Source: an uncultured Muribaculum sp. (GTDB lineage Bacteria > Bacteroidota > Bacteroidia > Bacteroidales > Muribaculaceae). From it: a DNA stretch of 64,000 nt. Position 1 is the stretch's first letter; every line of letters starts with the position of its first letter. The notes under the pieces are model-generated. The model searched no databases, was not told the DNA's origin, and worked only from the letters and a program-made list of their open reading frames with translations. The translations under genes were made by a program, and so were the position numbers. Below are positions 36,851 to 44,775 of this stretch, piece by piece. The stretch is from the NCBI GenBank assembly GCA_910587665.1, contig CAJUMZ010000006.1:1-64000 (forward strand), written 5' to 3'.

Positions 36851-37210
36851 ATGACCGACAAAAAAAATATAATAAAACTCATCACCGAGGGAATACAGGA
36901 TCGCAAGGGCAAAAACATATCTCTTGTTGATCTCAGCGGGATAGAAGGAGCTGCCGCACAATGTTTCATAATCTGTCAAGGATCATCTACCATGCAGGTC
37001 GCCTCAATTGCCGACAGCGTAAGGGAAAAGCTTCAGGAAGAAGCGGGAGTAAAACCTTATAATTACGACGGCTACCAGAATGCCCAGTGGATCGTCATTG
37101 ACTACGGCGACACATTTGTACATGTATTCCTTCCGGAGACACGACAGTATTATAACCTTGAAGAACTGTGGAGTGACGCAGAGATCACAACCATTCCCGA
37201 TTTAGATTAA
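36851..37210 (+). CDS. rsfS: Ribosome silencing factor
   Basis: RsfS binds ribosomal protein uL14 and blocks joining of the 30S and 50S subunits when nutrients are short. The 119-residue length is typical. The sequence has the family pattern: KNISLVDLSGIEGAAAQCFIICQGSSTMQVASIADSV, the QNAQWIVIDYGDTFVHVFLPETRQYYNLEELW block, and an acidic end. It is transcribed just ahead of ftsH, 27 nt apart, an arrangement frequent in Bacteroidales. A promoter with two -7 boxes lies upstream. Confidence 0.95.
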   Translation: MTDKKNIIKLITEGIQDRKGKNISLVDLSGIEGAAAQCFIICQGSSTMQVASIADSVREKLQEEAGVKPYNYDGYQNAQWIVIDYGDTFVHVFLPETRQYYNLEELWSDAEITTIPDLD

Positions 37211-37237
37211 CCATTCTTACATCATCAGTCAGGCTAC

Positions 37238-39268
37238 ATGAAACCGAACCTAAAGAAGAAAAAGCTCAATTTCAGTCTCTACTGGATGTATGCTATCATC
37301 ATACTTGTGCTTGTCGGGGTATATTATCTCGACCAGAACTCAATCACAAAGCCCGTTACCTACTCCGAATTTGAGAAGTATGTAACCGAAGGCGGTGTGG
37401 AAAAGATAGTCGTATACACCAATAAAAATGAGGCGGAGGCGTTTATTACCGACTCACTGGCAAAGAAAATATTCACCCCGAGTCAGTACACCCAGGGAAC
37501 CCATCAGGATATCAAGATCAGCACATCAATTCCAAGTGCCGACAAGCTTCAGGACAAAATCGAACAGTGGCAACAGGAAGGTGTGTTCAATGGCTCGGTT
37601 TCCTTTGAAAAAGGGAGCGACTACTCTGCAATGTTCTGGTCATTTGCACCGATACTCCTGCTTATTGTGTTCTGGTTTGTAATCATGAAGCGCATGTCGG
37701 GAAAAGACGGCGGTGGCGGCGGAGTATTCAATGTCGGGAAATCAAAGGCTCAGATCTTTGACAAAGACGGCCCAATACAGGTGACATTCAAGGATGTGGC
37801 CGGATTGTCGGAAGCAAAGACGGAGGTCGAGGAGATTGTGGAATTTCTGAAAAATCCGCAGCGATATACCGACCTTGGCGGTAAGATTCCCAAGGGTGCG
37901 TTGCTTGTAGGCCCTCCCGGAACAGGTAAGACTCTTCTGGCAAAAGCTGTTGCCGGAGAGGCTAACGTGCCGTTTTTCTCAATGTCGGGCTCTGACTTCG
38001 TGGAAATGTTTGTCGGAGTGGGAGCATCGCGTGTACGCGACCTGTTCCGTCAGGCAAAGGAGAAAGCACCGTGTATAGTGTTTATAGATGAAATCGATGC
38101 TGTCGGGCGCGCCCGCGGCAGAAACCCGAATATGGGAGCAAATGACGAGCGTGAGAACACCCTTAACCAGTTGCTCACCGAAATGGACGGTTTCGGGTCA
38201 AATAGCGGCGTGATAATCCTTGCCGCGACCAACCGTGCCGACATTCTCGACAAGGCATTGCTGCGTGCCGGGCGTTTTGACCGACAGATCTACGTTGACC
38301 TCCCCGACCTCAACGACCGTGTAGCGATATTCAATGTGCATCTACGCAAGATCAAGACCGATGATTCGCTTGATGTGGAGTTGCTCGCCCGCCAGACTCC
38401 CGGTTTCTCCGGAGCCGACATCGCAAATGTGTGCAACGAGGCTGCGCTTATTGCCGCACGTCACAACAAGTCATGTGTTCAGAAACAAGACTTCAATGAT
38501 GCGGTCGACCGTATAATCGGAGGTCTGGAGAAACGCTCGAAAATCACCACCGACGAAGAGAAACGTTCCATCGCCGTGCATGAGGCCGGACACGCCACAA
38601 TCTCATGGCACCTGCGTTATGCAAGTCCGTTAATCAAGGTTACGATTGTGCCTCGCGGAAAGGCTCTTGGAGCGGCTTGGTATCTGCCCGAAGAACGCCA
38701 GATAACTCCGACAGAAGCGCTTCTTGACGAAATGTGCTCTACCCTTGGAGGTCGTGCAGCCGAAGAATTGTTCTTAGGACATATCTCCACAGGCGCAGCA
38801 AACGACCTTGAACGCGTCACTAAGCTTGCCTATGCCATGGTCGCATATTACGGCATGAGCGACAAGCTGCCTAATCTATGCTACTATGACTCCACCGGTC
38901 AGGAGTATGGATTTTCAAAGCCGTACAGTGAGGAACGGGCAAAAAATATTGATGCGGAAGTGTCAAGAATCATCAACGAACAGTATGAACGCGCAAAGGA
39001 TATCCTCCGCAAGCATGCCGACGGACATAAGAAACTTGCCGACGTGCTGATAGCCCGCGAGGTAATTTTCACCGAAGATGTTGAGAATATATTCGGAAAG
39101 CGTCAATGGACATCACGTACCGACGAGATATTTGCCGGTAAGCAGCTGACTGAAGGAAAGAAAGATGAAAATCCTTACGAGGATAAAGACGGCACTTTCA
39201 TTGAAGACAAAGACGGCAAAGATGATGACAAGCCGTCAGTGGAAATTCCCCCGATACCCAAGCAGTAA
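37238..39268 (+). CDS. ftsH: ATP-dependent zinc metalloprotease FtsH
   Basis: FtsH is a membrane-bound AAA+ protease that degrades damaged membrane proteins and regulatory proteins. The 676-residue chain has two N-terminal transmembrane helices (about 15-32 and 130-150) with a periplasmic domain between them. The AAA+ module follows with Walker A GPPGTGKT (about 225), Walker B VFIDEIDA and the second-region-of-homology arginines in [10 protein letters not shown]. The zinc protease motif HEAGH is near 447-451, with a downstream acidic ligand region at AANDLERVT. The C-terminus is an Asp/Lys-rich disordered tail. All catalytic residues are intact. A bidirectional terminator follows. Confidence 0.97.
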   Translation: MKPNLKKKKLNFSLYWMYAIIILVLVGVYYLDQNSITKPVTYSEFEKYVTEGGVEKIVVYTNKNEAEAFITDSLAKKIFTPSQYTQGTHQDIKISTSIPSADKLQDKIEQWQQEGVFNGSVSFEKGSDYSAMFWSFAPILLLIVFWFVIMKRMSGKDGGGGGVFNVGKSKAQIFDKDGPIQVTFKDVAGLSEAKTEVEEIVEFLKNPQRYTDLGGKIPKGALLVGPPGTGKTLLAKAVAGEANVPFFSMSGSDFVEMFVGVGASRVRDLFRQAKEKAPCIVFIDEIDAVGRARGRNPNMGANDERENTLNQLLTEMDGFGSNSGVIILAATNRADILDKALLRAGRFDRQIYVDLPDLNDRVAIFNVHLRKIKTDDSLDVELLARQTPGFSGADIANVCNEAALIAARHNKSCVQKQDFNDAVDRIIGGLEKRSKITTDEEKRSIAVHEAGHATISWHLRYASPLIKVTIVPRGKALGAAWYLPEERQITPTEALLDEMCSTLGGRAAEELFLGHISTGAANDLERVTKLAYAMVAYYGMSDKLPNLCYYDSTGQEYGFSKPYSEERAKNIDAEVSRIINEQYERAKDILRKHADGHKKLADVLIAREVIFTEDVENIFGKRQWTSRTDEIFAGKQLTEGKKDENPYEDKDGTFIEDKDGKDDDKPSVEIPPIPKQ

Positions 39269-39288
39269 TCAGGCTTACTATCAAATAA

Positions 39289-39323
39289 AAAAGCGCATGG
39301 ATCAAAATGGTTCATGCGCTTTT
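39289..39323. terminator. Bidirectional terminator between ftsH and the aldo/keto reductase gene
   Basis: An 11-bp stem (39289-39299 with 39313-39323) with an A-run on its left and a T-run on its right lies between two convergent genes. It can stop transcription from both sides. Confidence 0.85.
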
Positions 39324-39343
39324 ACTTTACTAAAAGAACCTTG

Positions 39344-40741
39344 TCAACCGCGATTTCGTTTCAGCGACTCCACATAATTGTCGATTGACGCCATGCGCGC
39401 GGGTATGTCTATACCTTGCGGGCAATGAGACCTGCACCGACCGCATCCGATACAGTGATTAGCCTGCCGCAATTTAGGCACCGAACGGTCATACCCGACA
39501 AGAAACGCCTTGCGGGCGGCACGATATTCCGGATCCTGCGCGTCTTCCTTTACATTTCCCTCATTTATACATTTGTTATAATGACTGAATATTGCGGGAA
39601 TGTCAAGTCCGTAGGGACACGGCATGCAGTATTTGCAATCGGTACAAGGCACCGTCGGGAAATGCAATATTTCCTGCGCCGCGCTTTCAAGCAAAGCAAG
39701 TTCTGAAGGAGTACAAGGCTCAAGCGGTGAATATGTGTGAAGATTATCCTGAAGATGCTCCATATATGTCATTCCACTAAGCACCGTGAGTACTCCCTTG
39801 GGAGTGCCGGCAAAACGAAAAGCCCAAGACGCCACACTATCGTCAGGACGAAGAGCCTTGTATTTTCCGGTAAGATGTTCGTTGACCTGGGCAAGCCTGC
39901 CGCCAAGCAGCGGCTCCATAATCACGGCAGGTATGCCTCGCTTTTCAAGCTCACCATAAAGATATTCGGCATCGGTATTTCTCGGATTCACCTCCTTGGC
40001 ATGCCTCCAGTCAATATAATTCAGCTGTATCTGAACGAAATCCCAATTTATCTTACCTTCATCCTGCATTTTCAACATATTGTCAAACACCTCGACATCG
40101 CCATGATACGAAAATCCGAGATTGCGTATCTTGCCAGCCTCTTTTTCCTTTACAAGGAAATCAAGCATACCATTGTCCACGTATCTTCCATTAAAGTTCT
40201 CCATGCCGCCCATGCCTATGCCATGCAGGAGGAGATAGTCTATGTAATCGACCTGAAGTTGCTTAAATGAATTTTCATACATTGCCATGGAATTTTTCCT
40301 TGACCATGTATCAGGCGAGAAATTAGACAATTTCGTAGCGATGAAGTAGCTGTCGCGCGGATGACGGCTCAGGGCAATACCCATCGCGTGCTCACTGAAT
40401 CCCTTGCAATATGCCGGCGACGTGTCGAAATAGTTCACACCATGTTCAAGGGCATAGTCTACCTGACGATTGACGGCATCCTGATCTATGTTGTTGCCGT
40501 CGGGAGCATCGGTATGCAGCGTAGGCAGTCTCATACAACCGAACCCAAGTATCGACACCTTGTCTCCGGTATTTGGATTAACCCTGTAAGTCATGTCGCC
40601 CGACTTCTTTTCGCCTGATGCAATAGAGCCGGGAGCATTTCCCTTTTTTGATTTGGCGTCACATCCACTTACGGCAACGGCAAGCGCACCGGCGCCTAAG
40701 ATATTCAAAAAACCGCGACGATTTATATTCTTATTTTCCAT
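39344..40741 (-). CDS. Aldo/keto reductase with C-terminal 4Fe-4S domain, Tat-type lipoprotein signal
   Basis: This 465-residue oxidoreductase joins an aldo/keto reductase TIM-barrel (about 55-360) to a C-terminal ferredoxin-like part with CTDCKYCMPCPYGLDIP and CIGCGRCRSHCPQGIDIP, which should hold two 4Fe-4S clusters. In the barrel, FDTSPAYC holds the expected Asp and Tyr. The N-terminus has a twin-arginine motif (NRRGFLNILG) followed by a hydrophobic stretch ending VSGC, so it may be exported folded by Tat and lipidated. The ATG at 40741 is preferred; the frame is open three codons further from a TTG. It follows the polyferredoxin gene by 15 nt, which may be its electron partner. Confidence 0.85.
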   Translation of the reverse strand: MENKNINRRGFLNILGAGALAVAVSGCDAKSKKGNAPGSIASGEKKSGDMTYRVNPNTGDKVSILGFGCMRLPTLHTDAPDGNNIDQDAVNRQVDYALEHGVNYFDTSPAYCKGFSEHAMGIALSRHPRDSYFIATKLSNFSPDTWSRKNSMAMYENSFKQLQVDYIDYLLLHGIGMGGMENFNGRYVDNGMLDFLVKEKEAGKIRNLGFSYHGDVEVFDNMLKMQDEGKINWDFVQIQLNYIDWRHAKEVNPRNTDAEYLYGELEKRGIPAVIMEPLLGGRLAQVNEHLTGKYKALRPDDSVASWAFRFAGTPKGVLTVLSGMTYMEHLQDNLHTYSPLEPCTPSELALLESAAQEILHFPTVPCTDCKYCMPCPYGLDIPAIFSHYNKCINEGNVKEDAQDPEYRAARKAFLVGYDRSVPKLRQANHCIGCGRCRSHCPQGIDIPARMASIDNYVESLKRNRG

Positions 40742-40756
40742 ATCAATCAAATCTTA

Positions 40757-42220
40757 TCAAATAGTACGGTGAATCTCATGGCCCTCAACATAAATGGCAC
40801 TGAACGGTCTTACCGGGCACAAATTCTCACAAGCTCCGCAACCGATACAGCGCTCAGTGTTGACAGCAGGCACGAGAGGAGAATTCTCATCCCCGACAAC
40901 CGAAGGAATCATAGTAATCGCCCCCACAGGACAATGGCGCGCACAGTTACCACAAGCAACGCCCTCCGTAGCAGGCAGACAATTTTCACGTATCCATACG
41001 GCATGACCTACCTGAACGGCACTTTTTTCGGCTTTGTCAATAGGCATAATTGCCCCGGCAGGACACACAGAGGAGCAATCGGTGCATTCAGGGCGACAAT
41101 ATCCACGCTCATAGCTTACTTCCGGCTGCATGAATGTAGAGAGTTCGCCGGAAGGGCGCAACACATTGTTGGGACAATTGGTTATACACAGCTGACAGGC
41201 AGTACAGTGTTTTGTAAAATTATCATGACTACGGCTACCGGGAGGCGTGATGCGTGTACGTCTTACCGGCTTTTTCTTGTCAATGATCGTGGCGAGACCT
41301 CCGTCTACGGTCTTTTCTTGAGCGTGAGCCACAGCGCTTCCTGCAAGCAGGGCGCTGACCGTAAGAAATTTACGACGGTCTCCGTCTACATTTCGTGACT
41401 TTGAACGATGTGAATAGCTTATAGCCCCGGTGTTACAATTGCCGATGCAGTCCATACATGCCACGCAACGTGTATAATCAATCTTCCCCTCCTTTGAATC
41501 AATGCACGATGCCTTGCACTCTTTGGCACACAATCCGCACTTCACACATTTTGATTCATCAATAACCGGCTTTAACCACGAATATCTGGAAAGATAGCCA
41601 AGTATCGTGCCTACAGGGCACACCGTATTACAATAAAGCCTGCCGTCAATCCAAGCCATTCCACCGACTACAAGCAAGGTCACAATCGCAATTATGACCA
41701 TGGTTGCCGATACATAATAATCTACATGATAAAATGTATAGCTGTCAGCATCTTGTGACGCAGCTATTAAATTGTTGGCGTCAACATAAAGAGGCTTTAC
41801 AAGTGATGACATTATCCTGCCGAATTCGCTATACGGCTCGATAAAGGAAGCCAAGCGTACAAGCCCGAATATTACAAGCAACGCAAATATAGCAAGAAAA
41901 CCAACCCTAAGCCAAGTCAACGGCTTACGATAGGAAAAACGTCGCCGCTGCTTCTTGCCAAACCATCCCCTTACATGAGAAACAATATCCTGCAAAACGC
42001 CAAGCGGACATAGCACGGAGCAGTACACCCTGCCCAAAAGCAATGTCAATAACACCAGCACTACGAGCACAGGAATATTCATGGCGAGCAAAGCCGGCAT
42101 AAACTGCCACTTGGCAAGCCAACCCCACCCCATTATCGCCGTGGCGGTAAAATCAATAAATAATAATGATACAGCAATAAAACAGATTATTGCAAGCACT
42201 GTACGTATTGTCTTCAGCAT
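40757..42220 (-). CDS. NapH-like membrane polyferredoxin with internal Tat-like segment
   Basis: This 487-residue protein combines an N-terminal membrane part of the NapH/RdxA/CcoG type (helices about 8-28, 42-64, 105-125, 168-190) with many iron-sulfur motifs. CSVLCP and CNTVCP flank the membrane helices. CVKCGLCAKEC and CVACMDCIGNC lie at about 225-262. After these comes a twin-arginine stretch followed by a hydrophobic segment (282-301, DRRKFL to AHAQ), then four more Cys clusters up to the C-terminus. The start at 42220 is placed downstream of a promoter at 42259-42290; a longer frame would begin upstream of it. It probably passes electrons from quinol to an exported partner, perhaps the aldo/keto reductase next door. 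Confidence 0.82.
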   Translation of the reverse strand: MLKTIRTVLAIICFIAVSLLFIDFTATAIMGWGWLAKWQFMPALLAMNIPVLVVLVLLTLLLGRVYCSVLCPLGVLQDIVSHVRGWFGKKQRRRFSYRKPLTWLRVGFLAIFALLVIFGLVRLASFIEPYSEFGRIMSSLVKPLYVDANNLIAASQDADSYTFYHVDYYVSATMVIIAIVTLLVVGGMAWIDGRLYCNTVCPVGTILGYLSRYSWLKPVIDESKCVKCGLCAKECKASCIDSKEGKIDYTRCVACMDCIGNCNTGAISYSHRSKSRNVDGDRRKFLTVSALLAGSAVAHAQEKTVDGGLATIIDKKKPVRRTRITPPGSRSHDNFTKHCTACQLCITNCPNNVLRPSGELSTFMQPEVSYERGYCRPECTDCSSVCPAGAIMPIDKAEKSAVQVGHAVWIRENCLPATEGVACGNCARHCPVGAITMIPSVVGDENSPLVPAVNTERCIGCGACENLCPVRPFSAIYVEGHEIHRTI

Positions 42221-42258
42221 GATTCCGACCGGTTTATATAATATATTTTTCAATACCG

Positions 42259-42290
42259 CAAAGTTAACATTTACCGCAACATCCTGCAAT
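42259..42290 (-). promoter_or_regulatory. Promoter for the polyferredoxin/aldo-keto reductase unit
   Basis: On the minus strand TTG (42288-42290), a 21-nt spacer and TAACTTTG (42259-42266) match the consensus. The start codon at 42220 is 38 nt downstream. The box would lie inside the coding region if the longest frame (from 42295) were used, which argues for the shorter gene. Confidence 0.65.
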
Positions 42291-42337
42291 AACATAAATA
42301 CATTTAAATATATTCCTTATGCAAATATATCAGAAGG

Positions 42338-42369
42338 TTTGCTTATTCGACGAATTTTGAGTATTTTTG
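42338..42369 (+). promoter_or_regulatory. Promoter for folP-cdaA
   Basis: TTTG (42338-42341), a 20-nt spacer and TATTTTTG (42362-42369) form a full-consensus Bacteroidota promoter, 26 nt upstream of the folP GTG start. Confidence 0.7.
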
Positions 42370-42395
42370 GCATACATTATTAATTCATTATCGGA

Positions 42396-43244
42396 GTGTT
42401 AGGATTCAAGCCATTCACCATCAATCTCAAAGGCAACCTGCTTCAATATGACAAGCCGGTGGTCATGGGCATTATAAATGTAACCCCCGATTCTTTTTAC
42501 TGCGGCTCACGCTTTGAAGAGAAAGAATCGGTCGTGCGTTGTGTCGAAGAGATGATCGCGGAGGGTGTTGACTGGATCGATCTTGGCGCATATTCGTCAC
42601 GTCCCGGAGCGGAAGAAGTCCCGGTGAACGAAGAGATTGACCGTCTCGCCATGGGGATGGAAGCAATACGCTCCGTAAGTAAGAATATCCCTGTAAGCAT
42701 CGACACATTCCGGTCGGAAGTCGCCAAGACGGCAGTGACACAACTCAATGCCGACATCATAAACGACATATCCGGCGGCAATCTTGACAACAGGATGTAC
42801 GAGACAGTGGCAGCCTTGAAAGTACCCTATATCCTCATGCACATGCGCGGCACTCCCACCACCATGAGTGGCATGAACCGATACCAGGATGTGACGGCCG
42901 AAGTGCTTGCGGAATTATCGGAAAAGATTGAACGCCTTTCGCTTCTCGGAATCAATGACGTGATAATCGACCCGGGCTTCGGCTTTGCAAAAAATATTGA
43001 GCAAAACTACACCCTTTTGCGAAATCTAAAGCTGTTCAATATCTTCGACCGGCCGCTTCTTGTCGGGGTGTCACGGAAATCCATGATTTACCGACCACTC
43101 GGCATCACGCCGGAAGAATCGCTTAACGGCACTACCGTAATTAACACCATCTCTCTGCTTTCTGGAGCTGCAATCTTGCGTGTACACGACGTAAAGGCAG
43201 CGGTTGAAGCAGTCAATATAGTAAACCTCACATATAGGACATGA
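42396..43244 (+). CDS. folP: Dihydropteroate synthase
   Basis: FolP condenses 6-hydroxymethyl-dihydropterin diphosphate with p-aminobenzoate in folate synthesis and is the target of sulfonamides. The 282-residue protein has the pterin-binding signatures GIINVTPDSF near the start and DLGAYSSRPGAEEV, then NDISGG, PYILMHMRGTP and DPGFGFAKN, and ends with GVSRKSMI. All active-site blocks are present. The start is a GTG at 42396; no ATG fits before the conserved region. The stop overlaps cdaA in an ATGA junction, so the two are translated together. Confidence 0.95.
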   Translation: MLGFKPFTINLKGNLLQYDKPVVMGIINVTPDSFYCGSRFEEKESVVRCVEEMIAEGVDWIDLGAYSSRPGAEEVPVNEEIDRLAMGMEAIRSVSKNIPVSIDTFRSEVAKTAVTQLNADIINDISGGNLDNRMYETVAALKVPYILMHMRGTPTTMSGMNRYQDVTAEVLAELSEKIERLSLLGINDVIIDPGFGFAKNIEQNYTLLRNLKLFNIFDRPLLVGVSRKSMIYRPLGITPEESLNGTTVINTISLLSGAAILRVHDVKAAVEAVNIVNLTYRT

Positions 43245-44023
43245 CACCCTTCGGACTAAAAGACGCCCTTGACATAATCATCGTCGCATTGATCCTCTTC
43301 TATCTTTACAGGATAATGAAAGAGTCAGGTACTATCAATATATTCTTCGGTGTGCTTGCGTTCATAATAGTGTGGGTAGTCGCGTCGGAGATTCTTGAAA
43401 TGCGCCTTATAGGCACAATTCTTGATAAGGTCATGTCGATCGGCCTTATAATCCTTGTAATACTCTTTCAGGATCAGATAAAGAGATTTCTTGTAGAGAT
43501 AGGCAATCATAAACGATGGAGATTCCTGCGCAATCTGTTCAGGCATCACCATGGCAACAAAGATCACGACGCCGACATGAGAAAATGGGTTATGCCGATA
43601 GTATATGCCTGCATGTCCATGTCCAAATCAAAGACAGGCGCACTGATTGTGATTGAGCAGGCAATTCCGCTCGAGCATTACGAAAAAAGCGGAGATATGA
43701 TCGACGCATACATCAACTCCCGGCTTATCGAAAATATATTTTTCAAAAACTCGCCGCTTCACGACGGGGCAATGATCATAGCCCACGACCGCATAAAGGC
43801 AGCCGGATGTATATTGCCGGTGAGTCATGACACCAACATACCGCGTTCAATGGGACTGCGTCACCGCTCGGCGCTCGGTATAAGCCAGGCGACCGATGCT
43901 GCGGCTGTGGTGGTAAGTGAAGAAACAGGCGGAATATCATTTGCATATAAAGGCAAGATTACAAGCCGGCTATCATCAACCGACCTTGAACACCGCCTTT
44001 CTCAGCTATATCCCGACGAATAA
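43241..44023 (+). CDS. cdaA: Diadenylate cyclase CdaA
   Basis: CdaA makes cyclic di-AMP from two ATP at the inner membrane. The 260-residue protein has three N-terminal transmembrane helices (about 10-85) and a DAC domain (about 105-245). The catalytic motifs DGAMII and RHRSALG are intact, along with the surrounding KNSPLHDGA and EETGGISFAYKG. The length is normal. It is co-translated with folP by a 4-nt overlap, a linkage common in Bacteroidales. No c-di-AMP phosphodiesterase is in the window. It ends 6 nt from the convergent Cys-rich protein gene, without a visible terminator. Confidence 0.95.
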   Translation: MTPFGLKDALDIIIVALILFYLYRIMKESGTINIFFGVLAFIIVWVVASEILEMRLIGTILDKVMSIGLIILVILFQDQIKRFLVEIGNHKRWRFLRNLFRHHHGNKDHDADMRKWVMPIVYACMSMSKSKTGALIVIEQAIPLEHYEKSGDMIDAYINSRLIENIFFKNSPLHDGAMIIAHDRIKAAGCILPVSHDTNIPRSMGLRHRSALGISQATDAAAVVVSEETGGISFAYKGKITSRLSSTDLEHRLSQLYPDE

Positions 44024-44029
44024 AGAGTA

Positions 44030-44266
44030 TCAGCTACACCCGCATGAGGTAGGACCCCGGTCATTTTTTCCGGGAACATTGTCACACTCCGAAGGTGACT
44101 TCCGGCAATCGTCTTTCAACGGACATCCGCCACACACGTCATCAAGTCCTTTGCGCTTGGAATTTCGAATGAAACTCCTGACGCCCATAACTACGGCACA
44201 GATAACAATAATCCCCACCCAGATCCACTGAAGGAGAAAATCATGAAAGGTCCAGTCGTGAGTCAC
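44030..44266 (-). CDS. Small Cys-rich membrane protein (FeoB-associated type)
   Basis: This 78-residue protein has one transmembrane helix (about 13-32), a basic stretch (RNSKRKG) and a tail with six cysteines, including CGGCPLKDDC and a final SCGC. It resembles the small proteins annotated as FeoB-associated Cys-rich membrane proteins, but no feo genes are near. The tail could bind iron, zinc or an iron-sulfur cluster; this is inference. It overlaps the NUDIX gene by 4 nt and is the last gene of the mazG-topB unit. Confidence 0.65.
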   Translation of the reverse strand: MTHDWTFHDFLLQWIWVGIIVICAVVMGVRSFIRNSKRKGLDDVCGGCPLKDDCRKSPSECDNVPGKNDRGPTSCGCS

Positions 44267-44775
44267 TTTAAATACGCTTTAATTAATGATTCAAATTCCG
44301 CCTCAAAATTAGGAGTAAAAACATTATTATCCAAATTTTCTATAATCTCATTTTTGTGCCAGAAACGCCCGGCCGTGATTTCGCCGGGATCAGGCACAAT
44401 ATTTACATCATCGCCGACATACACGTAAAACGGATTAATCAACTCACATTCACGTGAAGAGCGGAACATGTAAGGAGCAAGTCTTACAGGTGTAAAACCG
44501 GAAATTCCAAGCTCTTCCCTTGCCTCCCGACGCAAAGCCTCTTCCACAGTCTCGCCATAATCCACATGACCGCCTACCGCTGTGTCCCATTTACCGGGCT
44601 GGATATCCTTTGTCATCGCCCGCTGTTGCAGATACAGCCATCCGCCCCGGCGCATGACATGCAAGTGTACCACAGGATGCAACAGCATCGAGCCGCCGTG
44701 ACACTCTTTTCGGGTAGCCTTCCCTATCACCTCTCCATTGCTGTTGACAATCGGGAAAATCTCTTCTGCACTCAT
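44263..44775 (-). CDS. NUDIX hydrolase
   Basis: This 170-residue protein is a NUDIX hydrolase. The Nudix box is complete: GHVDYGETVEEALRREAREELGI fits the family pattern GX5EX7REUXEEXGU. The N-terminal part (EEIFPIVNSNGEVIGKATRKECHG) and the following HLHVMRRGGWLYLQQRA resemble the isopentenyl-diphosphate isomerase-like/YfcD subgroup. The substrate is likely a nucleoside diphosphate derivative but is not determined. It is translationally linked to topB upstream and the Cys-rich gene downstream by 4-nt overlaps. Confidence 0.9.
   Translation of the reverse strand: MSAEEIFPIVNSNGEVIGKATRKECHGGSMLLHPVVHLHVMRRGGWLYLQQRAMTKDIQPGKWDTAVGGHVDYGETVEEALRREAREELGISGFTPVRLAPYMFRSSRECELINPFYVYVGDDVNIVPDPGEITAGRFWHKNEIIENLDNNVFTPNFEAEFESLIKAYLK

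Noticed and set aside
40769..41398. Plus-strand frame opposite the polyferredoxin gene
   Set aside because: The minus strand has ordered Cys motifs and a promoter; the plus frame has no motif.
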